From Lolium rigidum (lineage: Eukaryota > Streptophyta > Magnoliopsida > Poales > Poaceae): a DNA stretch of 64,000 nucleotides. Where the stretch lies: the NCBI RefSeq assembly GCF_022539505.1, contig NC_061513.1, forward strand, positions 352,699,696 to 352,763,695. Reading direction: 5' to 3'. Under the pieces are notes generated by a model that was not told the DNA's origin, did no database searches, and was given only the letters and a program-made list of their open reading frames with translations. Below are positions 23,840 to 34,932 of this stretch, piece after piece; position 1 is the first letter of the stretch, and every line of letters starts with the position of its first letter. The position numbers and the translations under genes are program-made.

Positions 23840-24070
23840 TCCGGTGACAGGAAAATTATAGATGCATGTCACTAGCAAATTTGACTTTTCATCCGGTCTT
23901 TACGAAATACTAGTGACAGCTTATTGCATGTGCCTGTCACAAGTGTTTTATATTAGTGACGGGCTTATCTGAGCCTGTCACTAGTGCTTGTACTAGTGAT
24001 AGGCATAATTTTGCCTGTCACTATGCCTGTCACTAAACGTCTGGCAGCTATAAGCATTTCTGCAGTAGTG
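23840..24070. mobile_element. Terminal and subterminal repeats of a CACTA element, right end
   Basis: The stretch ends GCATTTCTGCAGTAGTG at 24070, the complement of a CACTA start (CACTACTGCAGAAATGC). Before it, units of the type TAGTGACGGG...CCTGTCACTAG and TAGTGATAGGCA...TGCCTGTCACTA repeat in both orientations, the normal look of CACTA subterminal transposase-binding arrays. The next three bases, ATA, would be the target duplication, but the matching left end is not found, so this copy is truncated or rearranged. Confidence 0.65.
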
Positions 24071-24902
24071 ATAGAAAATCTCATCTATAACAGGGATACA
24101 CCGGAGACTTCGCTAAGGTTTTTGAAGCGACATCGTGACAAAAGGATAATATTTTGGCCTTACAACTTCAAGTGAGTGTTACTGTCTTATAACACATTCT
24201 ATTTTGCTCACGAGATGTTCAAATTTTAACTGATGACTTATATATATGACATTGTAAATTTAAACGTGCGCAGGTTCCACTTTATTCTTATCGTCATAGG
24301 AATGGAGATGTTGAAGTCTTTGACTCACAAAAAAAAGAGCCTATACTATACAAGACGGCTTTTCTTATGCTCAAAAAGTAATTTTAATTCTTATCGGGTT
24401 TTTTCGTTAATTTCTTGATATCAACTAATTGATAACTCTTTTATGCATTTTCTTTTGTCGGGTAGCGTATGGAAAACGTTCATTAAGGAAGATCAGTTCC
24501 GTGAATGGAAACCGAAGCTGATATGGCGTGCGAACAAAGTAAGTAGTACTACCTAGGTCCACACACCTTTATCATACTTGATTCTTGTTTGATTGAATTA
24601 TATTCTTGTACAGAAATGCGTGAAACAACCAGAGGGGACTAATCTATGTGGATACTACGTTTACGAGTACATCCACAGAATTGTCAGTGAGAGAACGAAT
24701 AATCAAAGAAATAAAGAGGTACGAAAACAATATTCAGAAACTTATTTTGTTACCATAAGTTGTGCTGAGTTTTAGTAATAGTTGTTTGATTGTGATTTGA
24801 TATATATATATACACACACACACATAGCTCATGTATTCATTTGCATCTCATTCTTTTACAGTTGGCAAGAAAGCGGGACATGATCTCAATCGAGGAACGC
24901 TT
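24071..24902 (+). pseudogene. CACTA-encoded Ulp1-like (C48) cysteine peptidase, exons before the insertion
   Basis: Five exons with consensus splice sites: to 24171, 24274-24377, 24466-24538, 24614-24718 and 24862-24902. They encode the catalytic half of a Ulp1/SENP-type peptidase as carried by plant CACTA elements. Visible are the His block (FHFILIVI; F follows the His where W is usual), the Asp block (VFDSQKKEP) and the Cys block (GTNLCGYYVYEYIHR). Such peptidases cleave SUMO-like proteins; the role in the transposon is unknown. The 5' part is missing at 24070, where another CACTA terminus abuts. The last exon is split at 24902 by a 25-kb insertion and resumes at 50051. The fourth intron has a TA/CA microsatellite at about 24800-24824. 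Confidence 0.75.
24898..24902. repeat. Target site duplication CGCTT, left copy (element 2)
   Basis: CGCTT directly precedes TGATACGTCTCC at 24903 and recurs at 50046-50050 after GACATCA. Confidence 0.93.
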
Positions 24903-26411
24903 TGATACGTCTCCGACGTATCGATAATTTCTTATGTTCCATGCCACATTATTGATGATATCTACATATTTTATGCATACTTTATGTTATTATTATGCGT
25001 TTTCCGGAACTAACCTATTGACGTGTGGCCCCACCAGGACTCCACCGACCTTGCCCTTCCGCCTACTTAAAGTCTCCGTCGCGAAAACCCTACCACGTTC
25101 GACGAAACCAGAGAAAACCTTCCAGAGCCGCCGCCATCGCGAAGCCAAGATCTGGGGGACAGGAGTCTCCGTTCCGGCACGCCGCCGGACGGGGAAGTGC
25201 CCCGGAAGGCTCCTCCATCGACACCACCGCCATCTTCATCAACGCTGCTGTCTCCCATGAGGAGGGAGTAGTTCTCCATCGAGGCTCGGGGCTGTACGGG
25301 TAGCTATGTGGTTAATCTCTCTCCTATGTGCTTCAGTACAATAATCTCATGAGCTGCCTTACATGATTGAGATTCATATGATGATGCTTGTAATCTAGAA
25401 GTCATTATGCTAGTCAAGTGGGTTTTACTTATGTGATCTCCGGAGACTCCTTGTCCCACGTGTGTAAAGGTGACAAGTGTGTGCACCGTGTGGGTCTCTT
25501 AGGCTATATTTCACGTAATACTTATTCACCGTTATGAATGGCATAGTGAAGTGCTTATTTATATCTCTTTATGATTGCAATGTGTTTTGTATCACAATAT
25601 ATCCGTGTGCTACTCTAGTGATGTTATTAAAGTAGTTTATTCCTCCCGCACGGTGTAATGGTGACAGTGTGTGCATCGTGTAGTACTTGGCGTAGGCTAT
25701 GATTGTGATCTCTTGTAGATTATGAAGTTAACTATTGCTATGATACTATTGATGTGATCTATTCCTCCTTTCGTAGTGTGAAGGTGACAGTGTGCATGCT
25801 ATGTTAGTACTTGGTTTGGTTATGTTGATCTGTCATGCACTCTAAGGTTATTTAAACATGAACAATGAATATTGTGGAGCTTGTTAACTCCGGCATTGAG
25901 GGTTCGTGTAATCCTACACAGTTAGTGGTGTTCATCATCCAACAAGAGGGTGTAGAGTCTAGCATCTATTTATTTATTCTGTTATGTGATCAATGTTGAG
26001 AGTGTCCACTAGTGAAAGTATGATCCCTAGGCCTTGTTCCTAAATATCGCTATCGCCGTTTGTTTACTCGTTTTACCGCATCTTTACTTCCCGCAATATT
26101 ACTACCATCAATCGCACGCCAGACAAGCACTTTTCTCGGTGCCATTGCTACCGCTCGCATTTATTCATACCACCCGTATTTCACTATCTCTTCGCCGAAC
26201 TAGTGCACCTATTAGGTGTGTTGGGGACACAAGAGACTTCTTGCTTTGTGGTTGCAGTGGTTGCATTAGAGGGATATCTTTGACCTCTTCCTCCCCGAGT
26301 TCGATAAACCTTGGGTGATCCACTTAAGGGAAACTTGCCGCTCGTTCTACAAACCTCTCGCTCTTGGAGGCCCAACACCGTCTACAAGAATAGAAGCACC
26401 CGTAGACATCA
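24903..26411 (+). repeat. 5' LTR of element 2
   Basis: A 1509-bp LTR, TG...CA ends intact. It is about 205 bp shorter than its partner at 48333-50045 because of one deletion at 25022, which removes the segment matching 48453-48657, just upstream of the transcription-start region. The GC-rich leader ORFs are not genes. Confidence 0.9.
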
Positions 26412-26421
26412 AGCACTTTTC

Positions 26422-26439
26422 CGGCGCCGTTGCCGGGGA
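26422..26439 (+). promoter_or_regulatory. Primer binding site (tRNA-Asp type), element 2
   Basis: CGGCGCCGTTGCCGGGGA, 10 nt after the LTR end; it differs from the perfect site at 5296-5313 only in the first base (C for T). Confidence 0.75.
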
Positions 26440-26575
26440 GGAAAGGTAAAAGGCTCTCATACTCCGGTCCCGGGTAAAGTACTTTTCTCGGCGCCGTTGT
26501 GTGTGTGCTCGAAGCTATTTCCTTTAGATCCCGCAATTGCATCTTTTTGTTTCTTGTTTACACTAGTTAGGCATA

Positions 26576-27301
26576 ATGGACAACAATGAGCTTCTTATTC
26601 TATTTCCTGATTTAAGACATGGATGGTTTGATGCGAAAATTAAAAAACCCATGGAACATATTAGTATGAACACTTTAAATACCATTGTTGCTAATGATAT
26701 AGAAAGTTCTAACCTTGGGGAAGCTGGTTTTGATGAGCATGATCTTTTTAGTCCCCCAAGCATTGAGGAGAAAATTTACTTTGATGATACTTTGCCTCCT
26801 ATTTATGATGATTATAATGATATTGGTCTTTTAGTACCGCCTGTTATGGAGGATAAATTTGATTATGATTACAATATGCCTCCTATATTTGATGATGAGA
26901 ATAATAATGATAGCTACTTTGTTGAATTTGCTCCCACTACAACTAATAAAATTGATTATGCCTATGTGGAGAGTAATAATTTTATGCATGAGACTCATGA
27001 TAATAATGCTTTATGTGATAGTTATATTGTTGAGTTTGCTCATGTTGCTACTGAAAGTTATTATGAGAGAGGAAAATATGGTTTTAGAAATTTTCATGTT
27101 ACTAAAACACCTCTCTATGTGCTAAAATTTTTGAAGCTACACTTGTTCTATCTTCCTATGCTTGTTACTTTTTTCTTCATGAACTTGTTTAATTACAAAA
27201 CTCCTATGCATAGGAAGCATGTTAGACTTAAATTTGTTTTGAATTTGCCTCTTGATGCTCTCTTTTGCTTCAACTACTATTTCTTGCGAGTGCATCATTA
27301 A
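26576..27301 (+). CDS. Acidic ORF with hydrophobic C-terminal part, element 2
   Basis: A 241-residue open frame, the counterpart of 4426-5160 and alignable over its whole length with a few short indels. It starts DNNELLILFPDLRHG, passes through Asp/Asn-rich repeats (IYDDYND, IFDDENNNDS), keeps the block SYIVEFAHVATESYYERG and ends with a hydrophobic segment (LKFLKLHLFYLPMLVTFFFM), a basic MHRKH cluster and LRVHH. I find no known catalytic motif. The start at 26576 sits about 135 bp after the primer site, the place where gag normally begins, so it may replace gag in this non-autonomous family. That both copies are open argues that the ORF is not random. Confidence 0.6.
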   Translation: MDNNELLILFPDLRHGWFDAKIKKPMEHISMNTLNTIVANDIESSNLGEAGFDEHDLFSPPSIEEKIYFDDTLPPIYDDYNDIGLLVPPVMEDKFDYDYNMPPIFDDENNNDSYFVEFAPTTTNKIDYAYVESNNFMHETHDNNALCDSYIVEFAHVATESYYERGKYGFRNFHVTKTPLYVLKFLKLHLFYLPMLVTFFFMNLFNYKTPMHRKHVRLKFVLNLPLDALFCFNYYFLRVHH

Positions 27302-28000
27302 AATTGCTGAGCCCATCTTAATGGCTATAAAGAAAGAACTTCTTGGGAGATAACCCATGTGTTTATTTTGCTACAGTACCTCTATTTTATATTTGTGTCT
27401 TGGAAGTTGTTACTACTATAGAAACCTCTCCTTATCTTAGTTTTGTGCATTTTTGTGCCAAGTAAAGTCTTTGATAGTAAGGTTCATACTAGATTTGGAT
27501 TACTGCGCAGAAACAGATTTATTACTGTCACGAATCTGGGCCTAATTCTCTGTAGGTAACTCAGAAAATTATGCCAATTTACGTGAGTGATCCTCAGATA
27601 TGTACGCAACTTTCATTCAATTTGGGCATTTTCATCTGAGCAAGTCTGGTGCCTCAATAAAATTTGTCTTTACGGACTGTTCTGTTTTGACAGATTCTGC
27701 CTTTTATTTCGCATTGCCTCTTTTGCTATGTTGGATGGATTTCTTTGTTCCATTAATGTCCAGTAGCTTTGTGCAATGTCCAGAAGTGTTAAGAATGATT
27801 GTTTCACCTCTGAACATGTGAATTTTTGATTATGCACTAACCCTCTAATGAGTTTGTTTCGAGTTTGGTGTGGAGGAAGTTTTCAAGGGTCAAGAGAGGA
27901 GGATGATATACTAAGATCAAGAAGAGTGAAAAGTCTAAGCTTGGGGATGCCCCCGTGGTTCATCCCTGCATATTTCAAGAAGACTCAAGCGTCTAAGCTT

Positions 28001-28021
28001 GGGGATGCCCAAGGCATCCCC
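28001..28021. repeat. Hairpin GGGGATGCC-CAA-GGCATCCCC
   Basis: A perfect 9-bp stem with a 3-nt loop, overlapping the second internal copy of the polypurine-tract motif in element 2. Confidence 0.85.
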
Positions 28022-29525
28022 TTCTTCATCGACAAGATTATCAGGTTCCTCCCCTGAAACTATATTTGTATTCCATCAGATCTTATGTGCTTTGCTTGGA
28101 GCGTCGGTTTGTTTTTGTTTTTGTTTTTGTTTGAATAAAATGGATCCTAGCATTCATTGTGTGGGAGAGAGACACGCTCCGCTGTTGCATATGGACAAAT
28201 ATGTCCTTAGGCTTTACTCATAGTATTCATGGCGAAGGTTAAATCTTCTTCGTTAAATTGTTATATGGTTGGAATCGGGAAAAGCTACATGTAGTAATTC
28301 TAAAATGTCTTGAATAATTTGATACTTGGCAATTGTTGTGCTCATGTTTAAGCTCTTGCATCATATACTTTGCACCTATTAATGAAGAAATACATAGAAC
28401 TTGCTAAAATTTGGTTTGCATAATTGGTCTCTCTAAGGTCTAGATAATTTCTAGTAAAGAGTTTGAACAACAAGGAAGACGGTGTAGAGTCTTATAATGT
28501 TTACAATATGTCTTATATGTGAGTTTTGCTGCACCGGTTCATCCTTGTGTTTGTTTCAAATAACCTTGCTAGCCTAAACCTTGTATCGAGAGGGAATACT
28601 TCACATGCATCCAAAATCCTTGAGCCAACCACTATGCCATTTGTGTCCACCATATCTACCTACTACATGGTATTTTTCCGACATTCCAAAGTAAATTGCT
28701 TGAGTGCTACCTTTAAAAATTCCATTCTTTACCTTTGCAATATATAGCTCATGGGACAAATAGCTTAAAAACTATTGTGGTATTGAATATGTACTTATGC
28801 ACTTTATCTCTTATTAAGTTGTTTGTTGTGCGATAACCATGTTCCTGGGGACGCCATCAACTACTCTTTGTTGAATAGCATGTGATTTGCTATGCATGTC
28901 CGTCTTGTCTGAAGTAAGGGAGATTTACCACTCATTTAATGGTTAGAGCATGCATAATGTTAGAGAAGAACATTGGGCCGCTAACTAAAGCCATGATCCA
29001 TGGTGGAAGTTTCAGTTTTGGACATATATCCTCAATCTCATATGAGAACATTAATTGTTGCTACATGCTTATGCATTAAAGAGGAGTCCATTATCTGTTG
29101 TCTATGTTGTCCCGGTATGGATGTCTAAGTTGAGAATAATCAAAAGTGAGAAATCCAAATGCGAGCTTTCTCCTTAGACCTTTGTACAAGGCGGCATAGA
29201 GGTACCCCTTTGTGACACTTGGTTAAAACATGTGTATTGCGATGATAATCCCGTAATCCAAGCTAATTAGGACAAGGTGCGGGCACTATTAGTATACTAT
29301 GCATGAGGCTTGCAACTTGTAAGATATAATTTACATGATACATATGCTTTATTACTACCGTTGACAAAATTGTTTCTTGTTTTCAAAACCAAAGCTCTAG
29401 CACAATGCTTCCCTCTACGAAGGGCCTTTCTTTTACTTTTATGTTGAGTCAGTTCACCTATCTCTCTGCACCTCAAGAAGCAAACACTTGTGTGAACTGT
29501 GCATTGATTCCTACATACTTGCATA

Positions 29526-29530
29526 TTGCA
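29526..29530. repeat. Target site duplication TTGCA, left copy (chromovirus)
   Basis: TTGCA directly precedes TGTAACACCCC at 29531 and recurs at 47972-47976 after GTTGACA. Confidence 0.92.
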
Positions 29531-29558
29531 TGTAACACCCCAAATTTCAATAAAAAGA

Positions 29559-30365
29559 TATGCGTTTCGGAACTAACCTAATGACGAGATGCCGAAGGTC
29601 CGGTTCTATTTCTGCTTTGTTTTTGGTTCAGAAATCCTAGTAAGGAAATATTCTCGCAATTGGACGAAATCAACGCCCGGCATCTTAGAATCCCGGGAGC
29701 TTCCGGAACACCGAGAACCGCCGGAGAGGGGCCACGGGGGCCCACACATGGTGGCGCGGCCCGGGAGGGCGCGCCGCCCCTGGTCATGCAGTGGCCCCGG
29801 ACCCCCTCAGGGCGCCCTTCGCCCCTGCCAAGGTCCTCGATCGCGAAAACCCTACGACGTTCGACGAGACGAGAGAAAACCTTCCCGAGCCTTGCGCCAT
29901 CGCGAAGCCCCAAGATCGGGGACGGGAGTCTCGGTCGGCACGCCGCCGGGACGGGGAGGTGCCGGAAGGCTTCTCCATCGACACCCGCCCATCTTCATCA
30001 ACGCCTCTTGTCTCCCATGAGGAGGGGAGTAGTTCTCCATCGAGGCTCGGGGACTGTACCGGTAGCTATGTGGTTCATCTCTCTCCTATGTACTTCAATA
30101 CAATAATCTCATGAGCTGCCTTACATGATTGAGATTCATATGATGATGCTTATAATCTAGATGTCATTATGCTAGTCAAGTGGATTTTACTTATGTGATC
30201 TCCCGGAGACTCCTTGTCCCACGTGTGTAAAGGTGACGGTGTGTGCACCGTGTGGGTCTCTTAGGCTATATTTCACGGGAATACTTATTCAACATTATGA
30301 ATGGCATAGTGAAGTGCTTATTTATATCTCTTTATGATTGCAATGTGTTTTGTATCACAATATAT
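29559..30365 (+). repeat. Truncated Athila-like LTR fragment next to an assembly gap
   Basis: Starts in mid-LTR (TATGCGTTTCGGAACTAACC), lacking roughly the first 110 bases, and runs to CACAATATAT where the gap begins. It is related to the LTRs of elements 1 and 2, with its own differences, so it is not a simple copy of either. Either a truncated insertion or a joining error at the gap. Confidence 0.7.
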
Positions 30366-30465
30366 NNNNNNNNNNNNNNNNNNNNNNNNNNNNNNNNNNN
30401 NNNNNNNNNNNNNNNNNNNNNNNNNNNNNNNNNNNNNNNNNNNNNNNNNNNNNNNNNNNNNNNNN
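30366..30465. other. Assembly gap (100 N)
   Basis: Exactly 100 N, the usual placeholder for a gap of unknown length. The sequences on either side belong to different elements. Confidence 0.97.
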
Positions 30466-31868
30466 AGAGCAAATTTTCAAACCAACAAAAACTTTTTAAT
30501 TTGCATATAGTACCCTGCATAGGACTTGTGCATTTGAGTGATATGCCATGATGATTGTTATTACTTGTATTTGATATGCTCTAAAACCCTAATGTGATCA
30601 TATTAAGATCACCAACCAAATAAATCAAAGAGGAAGAAAATCCAATATTGGAAAAACCCTAAAAACCCCAAACATATGCTCTATGGCATTTTTATAAACT
30701 TTGACCCAAGACCAATTTGGTTTTCTACATTAGTTGAATAATGTTACTAAACACTTATTACAACTTTTGGAATCAAAGAATCACAATTCAAGTGAAATTC
30801 AAACACAAATCTAGCTCACATATGATAATGGTCAAAATTGACAATTATAGTCTGATCATCACTTTGAGCCTTTGCCATTCAATTTTCCCAAACCAAATCT
30901 TTCTAACTCTTTGCACAATTTCAAAGTCAACATCAAGGTGAACAACTTTGGTAAAGATCACCATGCCAAAATCATTCTTGATCAAGAGCTATGCTCATCC
31001 AAAGTCTTAACTTTTTAACATATGCAACATTCTCCACTTAGCCATTTTTGCCAATTCTTGAATTCTACATTTCCACCACCACCTCTATTCATCTCTGGTC
31101 AAATACAACTTATCTAAGTACACACATTTCAAAAAGATTCACCTTTTGAATTATTTCAAATTTGGATATTTTTGCAAATTACAAAATCGGGCACTATTTG
31201 CAACTATTGCAAATAGTGATCTACACAACCTAATCTACTCCAAATCTAATCTACATTGTCCCCTGGTCCCCTTAAACCAAATCAATGCCAAATAGCATTC
31301 TAGGGAGAGAGAGAGCAAGCTAGGGCATGGCCATGCCGGCCATGCCACACACGTCGAGCTCCCCCTCCCTTTTCTTCTTCCCTAGCCATGGCCACAGTGC
31401 CAGAACGCACCAGCACACCACCCTAGCGCCGCCTACACTCGCCATGGTCGAAGGAGCAGCGACCACACGCCGGACGACGCGCGCCGGCCACACGCCACGG
31501 ACGCCGCTCGCGTCGCGCCAGCACGTGCATGGGAGCACACTGGCCACGCGCCGCGCCGCCACCTCGCTCACGCCCTGGCCCCGCTCGCAACGCGTTGAGC
31601 ATCCACTCGCCACCTGGAAGCCGCCAGACAACACCTCGACCAGACCCTGGACCGCCGCCGCCGTGGACGGGGAAGAAGATCCCGCAAACGCCGCCGCCAG
31701 ACATGGAAGCAACGCGAGCTATTCCGACGCTCCCCGACCAAGCTGTCGCTGCCAGTAGCATCTCCTGGACCCGTAGAGCATCGCCATGACCTCGCCTAGC
31801 TCGACCAGCCACCGGAATCGCCGCGCCATGGACGACCGCCACCCTGCCCCGCAGCACCCATGCGCTGC

Positions 31869-31876
31869 TATAAAAG
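31869..31876 (+). promoter_or_regulatory. TATA box in chromovirus 5' LTR
   Basis: TATAAAAG within GCTGCTATAAAAGGAGAGC, following the GC-rich upstream region and followed by a C/A-rich start region (CCAAGCACACCA). An identical box is at 43504-43511 in the 3' LTR. Confidence 0.7.
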
Positions 31877-34708
31877 GAGAGCTCCCCTTGCTGATCCAAG
31901 CACACCACGAGACTCCCCACCTCTCACTGCTTCTCAACCACCACTCCACCCATCGAATCCTCGCCGAAGCAAGCTCAATCGCAAGATCGCCGCCGAGGAA
32001 GCCTGCAGCAATCGCCGGCGAACCAGACCACCTCAGGCGACGCCACCGGTACCTGGAGCTCCGCCATCGTCCACATCTACTCCAAGCATACTGCCATACC
32101 TCGCTGGAGCACTAGTTAGCCCGCCGACCCACTACTGCCGCCGCCGCATCGTCGGGTTCTCGTCGGAGACGACGATGAACCACGGCCGTAGATCCTCGAT
32201 CTAATCCAACGCTCCAGACTCCCCCATACTGTTTCGGGTTTAAACACCCACTGACGGGTGGCCCCCGCTGTCAGGCAGCCCGCGCGGCACTGGACCGTGG
32301 CTGGGCTGGCCTTGGGCCTGTTTAAATGATTTGGCCCCGTAGTTTTTCCCGCCGGCCTTTTTAATTCAAACTCGATTTAATTAATTCCAAATGATTTTGA
32401 ATACTGCCTCCACTTTGAAATTCAATAGATTCAAATTAGCTAAACCAAATTTGATGAACTTTATATGGTTGGAAACTATTGAAATTATCTACAACATGCC
32501 ACTGGTCCCATGACCAGATTCTTCGTAGAATTAAATTGATAAAAATAACAAGGCAGGGACATTTCCCTATTCAAATAATTCTTAAAAATCAACCAAAATA
32601 GATATTAAGTTAATTCCAACTCTAATAGCTCACATTTGACTTACACTAATTGTCTATGCAATAAAATGGTGTGGTCACTTTGCATGATCATGCCATAGTT
32701 TAATTAATGGATAATTTGACTAGTTTAACTAGTTGATATTGTCCAAAACTATTAAAGTAAATTATGTGGAGTCTTATACTTCATTTAAACTTGTCTCACA
32801 TGAATTCATGGGATGTTTGTACCTCTGGTCCAAACTCTCTTATATGAATTGCTTGAGATTTAAATCATATGTAGTGATATTAAATGGTATGAGGTGATCT
32901 ACCTCAATTAAATCATTTTCTCAAAAGATGATGATGAACATTTGACTTAGGTCAATATGAGTTCATATATGATTGTTTGGGAAATTAAATCTTAAGAAGA
33001 TTTCAATGAGAGGAAATTATTTCTCAAGAACCCTATGGAAACTATCATTTACATATTAATACAAAGAAGTGAATGCTATTTAAACAACACAACCCATGCA
33101 CCCTAAGTAGATTATTTGTGTGCATAGAATAGTTGGTGTGTTTATATGTGATATGTGGAATAGCCATTGAATTAGTGAGTAATTATACTCGTATTCAAAT
33201 TTAGACGGTAGCACCGGAGAGTACGCCGAAGAAGAAGGTTGCTACCAAGAGGAGGAGGAGGAACAGTTTGAGAACTACCAAGGCAAGCTAATATTCTTGC
33301 AAAGTGCAAAGCCCCTTGGGGCAAGGTACCATGACTCTTACCTTTCCTTACATAAGCCTATCCCAAGTTTTTACTTTACAAGCTTCTACTTGTTTTCTCA
33401 ATAAGTTACTTTAATAGTTAACTTTGGTCAAAGTACAAGTTGGTTACTAGAGTAGTGAAGTAGTTTCCATCAAGCAAAGCAAGATAGCACCCCTCACGGA
33501 TTAGAGCTAGTGCTAATGAATTAAAACTTGACTACTCTAGATGGGAACAATGTGAATTTGAAATGAAATTGAAACCTTGGAATGATGATGCATTCCATTG
33601 AATGATTTTTGAAGGTGAATATGAACAAGAGAAGATGGTGATTTTTGATAAAAAATGATGTTGGTTTGAATGCGATACCTTTCCAATTATCAAGTACCCC
33701 CAAAATACCTGATTATGGGTAGGGCTTAACTGGAAGTTTATGCATCTTAGTATGGGTGCCCTCTGAACACACGTCATAGGGGTTACGCTTGAGGCTGCCT
33801 CCGTTGTTGAGTAATGATGTGAAATTGAGGTGAATTGTACGGCCAAGCCCTGTGCGGTTCCCAGTGTTGACAGATTGGTCTTCACTGGGAGGCCAAGCTC
33901 ATGGGGAGAGGTGCTCATACTAGGATTTGTAAGTGAAAGGTTATGGTTGATGATCTGCGTCATCGTGTTACGATGATTCGGGGTAATCCCGACGGATGAA
34001 ATCAAATGTTGTGGCACAAGTGTGCAACCTCTGTAGAGTGTAAACCTATTCGAATAGCCGTGTCCACGGTTACGGACGGTTGGAAAGGCCATACAGTTTC
34101 CGATGTCATATCTTTGAAAATGATGTTGAAAGATGTTGGTGAAATGACTTGTGGTGAATTGAAATTAAATCGCCACATGAATGGTGGGAATGACACTAAT
34201 GTTCCCACTTGAGTTAGTTAGCACTTGAATAAGTTTTTCTCAAACTTTGTGAACTAAAACTAGCTTTATGCAAATAAACTAGAGCTTAGCAAACCATACT
34301 AGAATGTCTAGCACTTACATTAGTATTAGTTTGCGAGTACTTGAAGTACTCATGGCTTTGTCCCTGGCTATTCAAATGGCCAGAGTATGAAGATGAACAA
34401 GGAGATGACCAACAGGACGCCTACGACAACTAAGCGCCTTCCGACGTCAAGCGTTGGCCTGTGGACTAGAGAGTCCTTGTATCTTACGCTTCCGCTATGT
34501 CGAACTATGAACTTGTGTTTGTTCGTTGATCGATAGATCAACTATTCGTGTAATATGGATCATGTGATTCCAAAATTGTAAGACGTATGGTTTGTAATGA
34601 ATGATGACTGTGATACTTAACTATTATGCCTCGCAACAACAATATTCCTGGGATTGCGATGTATGACATAATAGGCATCCGGACTTAAAAATCCGGGTGT
34701 TGACAAGT

Positions 34709-34721
34709 TGGTATCAGAGCC
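34709..34721 (+). promoter_or_regulatory. Primer binding site (tRNA-iMet)
   Basis: TGGTATCAGAGCC, complementary to the 3' end of initiator tRNA-Met, three bases after the LTR end at 34705. Confidence 0.9.
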
Positions 34722-34932
34722 ATTGTTTGACCTTAGAAGACCTTAGTTAGGATGGGCGTTCTGAAAAACTTAACTTTGAAATCAAATGAAAGGAAATATT
34801 TGTGAAAATTTACTACACTCTTGTCTTGAGACTTTGCCAAAATTTGATGAATCATGTTCTATCTTATTTGAATCAACTTAAAATTTTGCCACACTTTGCC
34901 CTCTCTAACTTACTCATCCAATTACCTTTCAG

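Larger units (their letters stand above)
27302..29530 (+). other. Non-coding 3' module of element 2, first part
   Basis: About 2.2 kb without a credible gene, continuing at 47972-48332 after the nested chromovirus. It matches 1836-4425 (reverse) and 54204-56797. It holds two copies of TCTAAGCTTGGGGATGC at 27934-27950 and 27992-28008, and a hairpin at 28001-28021. Confidence 0.8.
29531..34705 (+). repeat. 5' LTR of the chromovirus
   Basis: It starts TGTAACACCCC and ends GGGTGTTGACA. After the first 28 bases it is broken by a piece of another LTR (29559-30365) and a 100-N gap, then resumes at 30466 with AGAGCAAATTTTC, matching 42102 of the 3' LTR. About 17 bases of the expected LTR are missing at the break. 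A GC-rich leader (31320-32220) contains ORFs on both strands that are by-products of base composition. It lacks the Helitron found in the 3' LTR; the empty site is at 32384/32385. Confidence 0.87.

Noticed and set aside
30243..30551. Frames crossing the N runs (also 57608-57900)
   Set aside because: They are translations of N and carry no information.
31320..32204. Overlapping GC-rich ORFs on both strands (up to 165 codons), repeated at 42956-43839
   Set aside because: They lie in the leader of the chromovirus LTRs, are present in both LTRs, overlap on both strands and show no domain; they follow from base composition.
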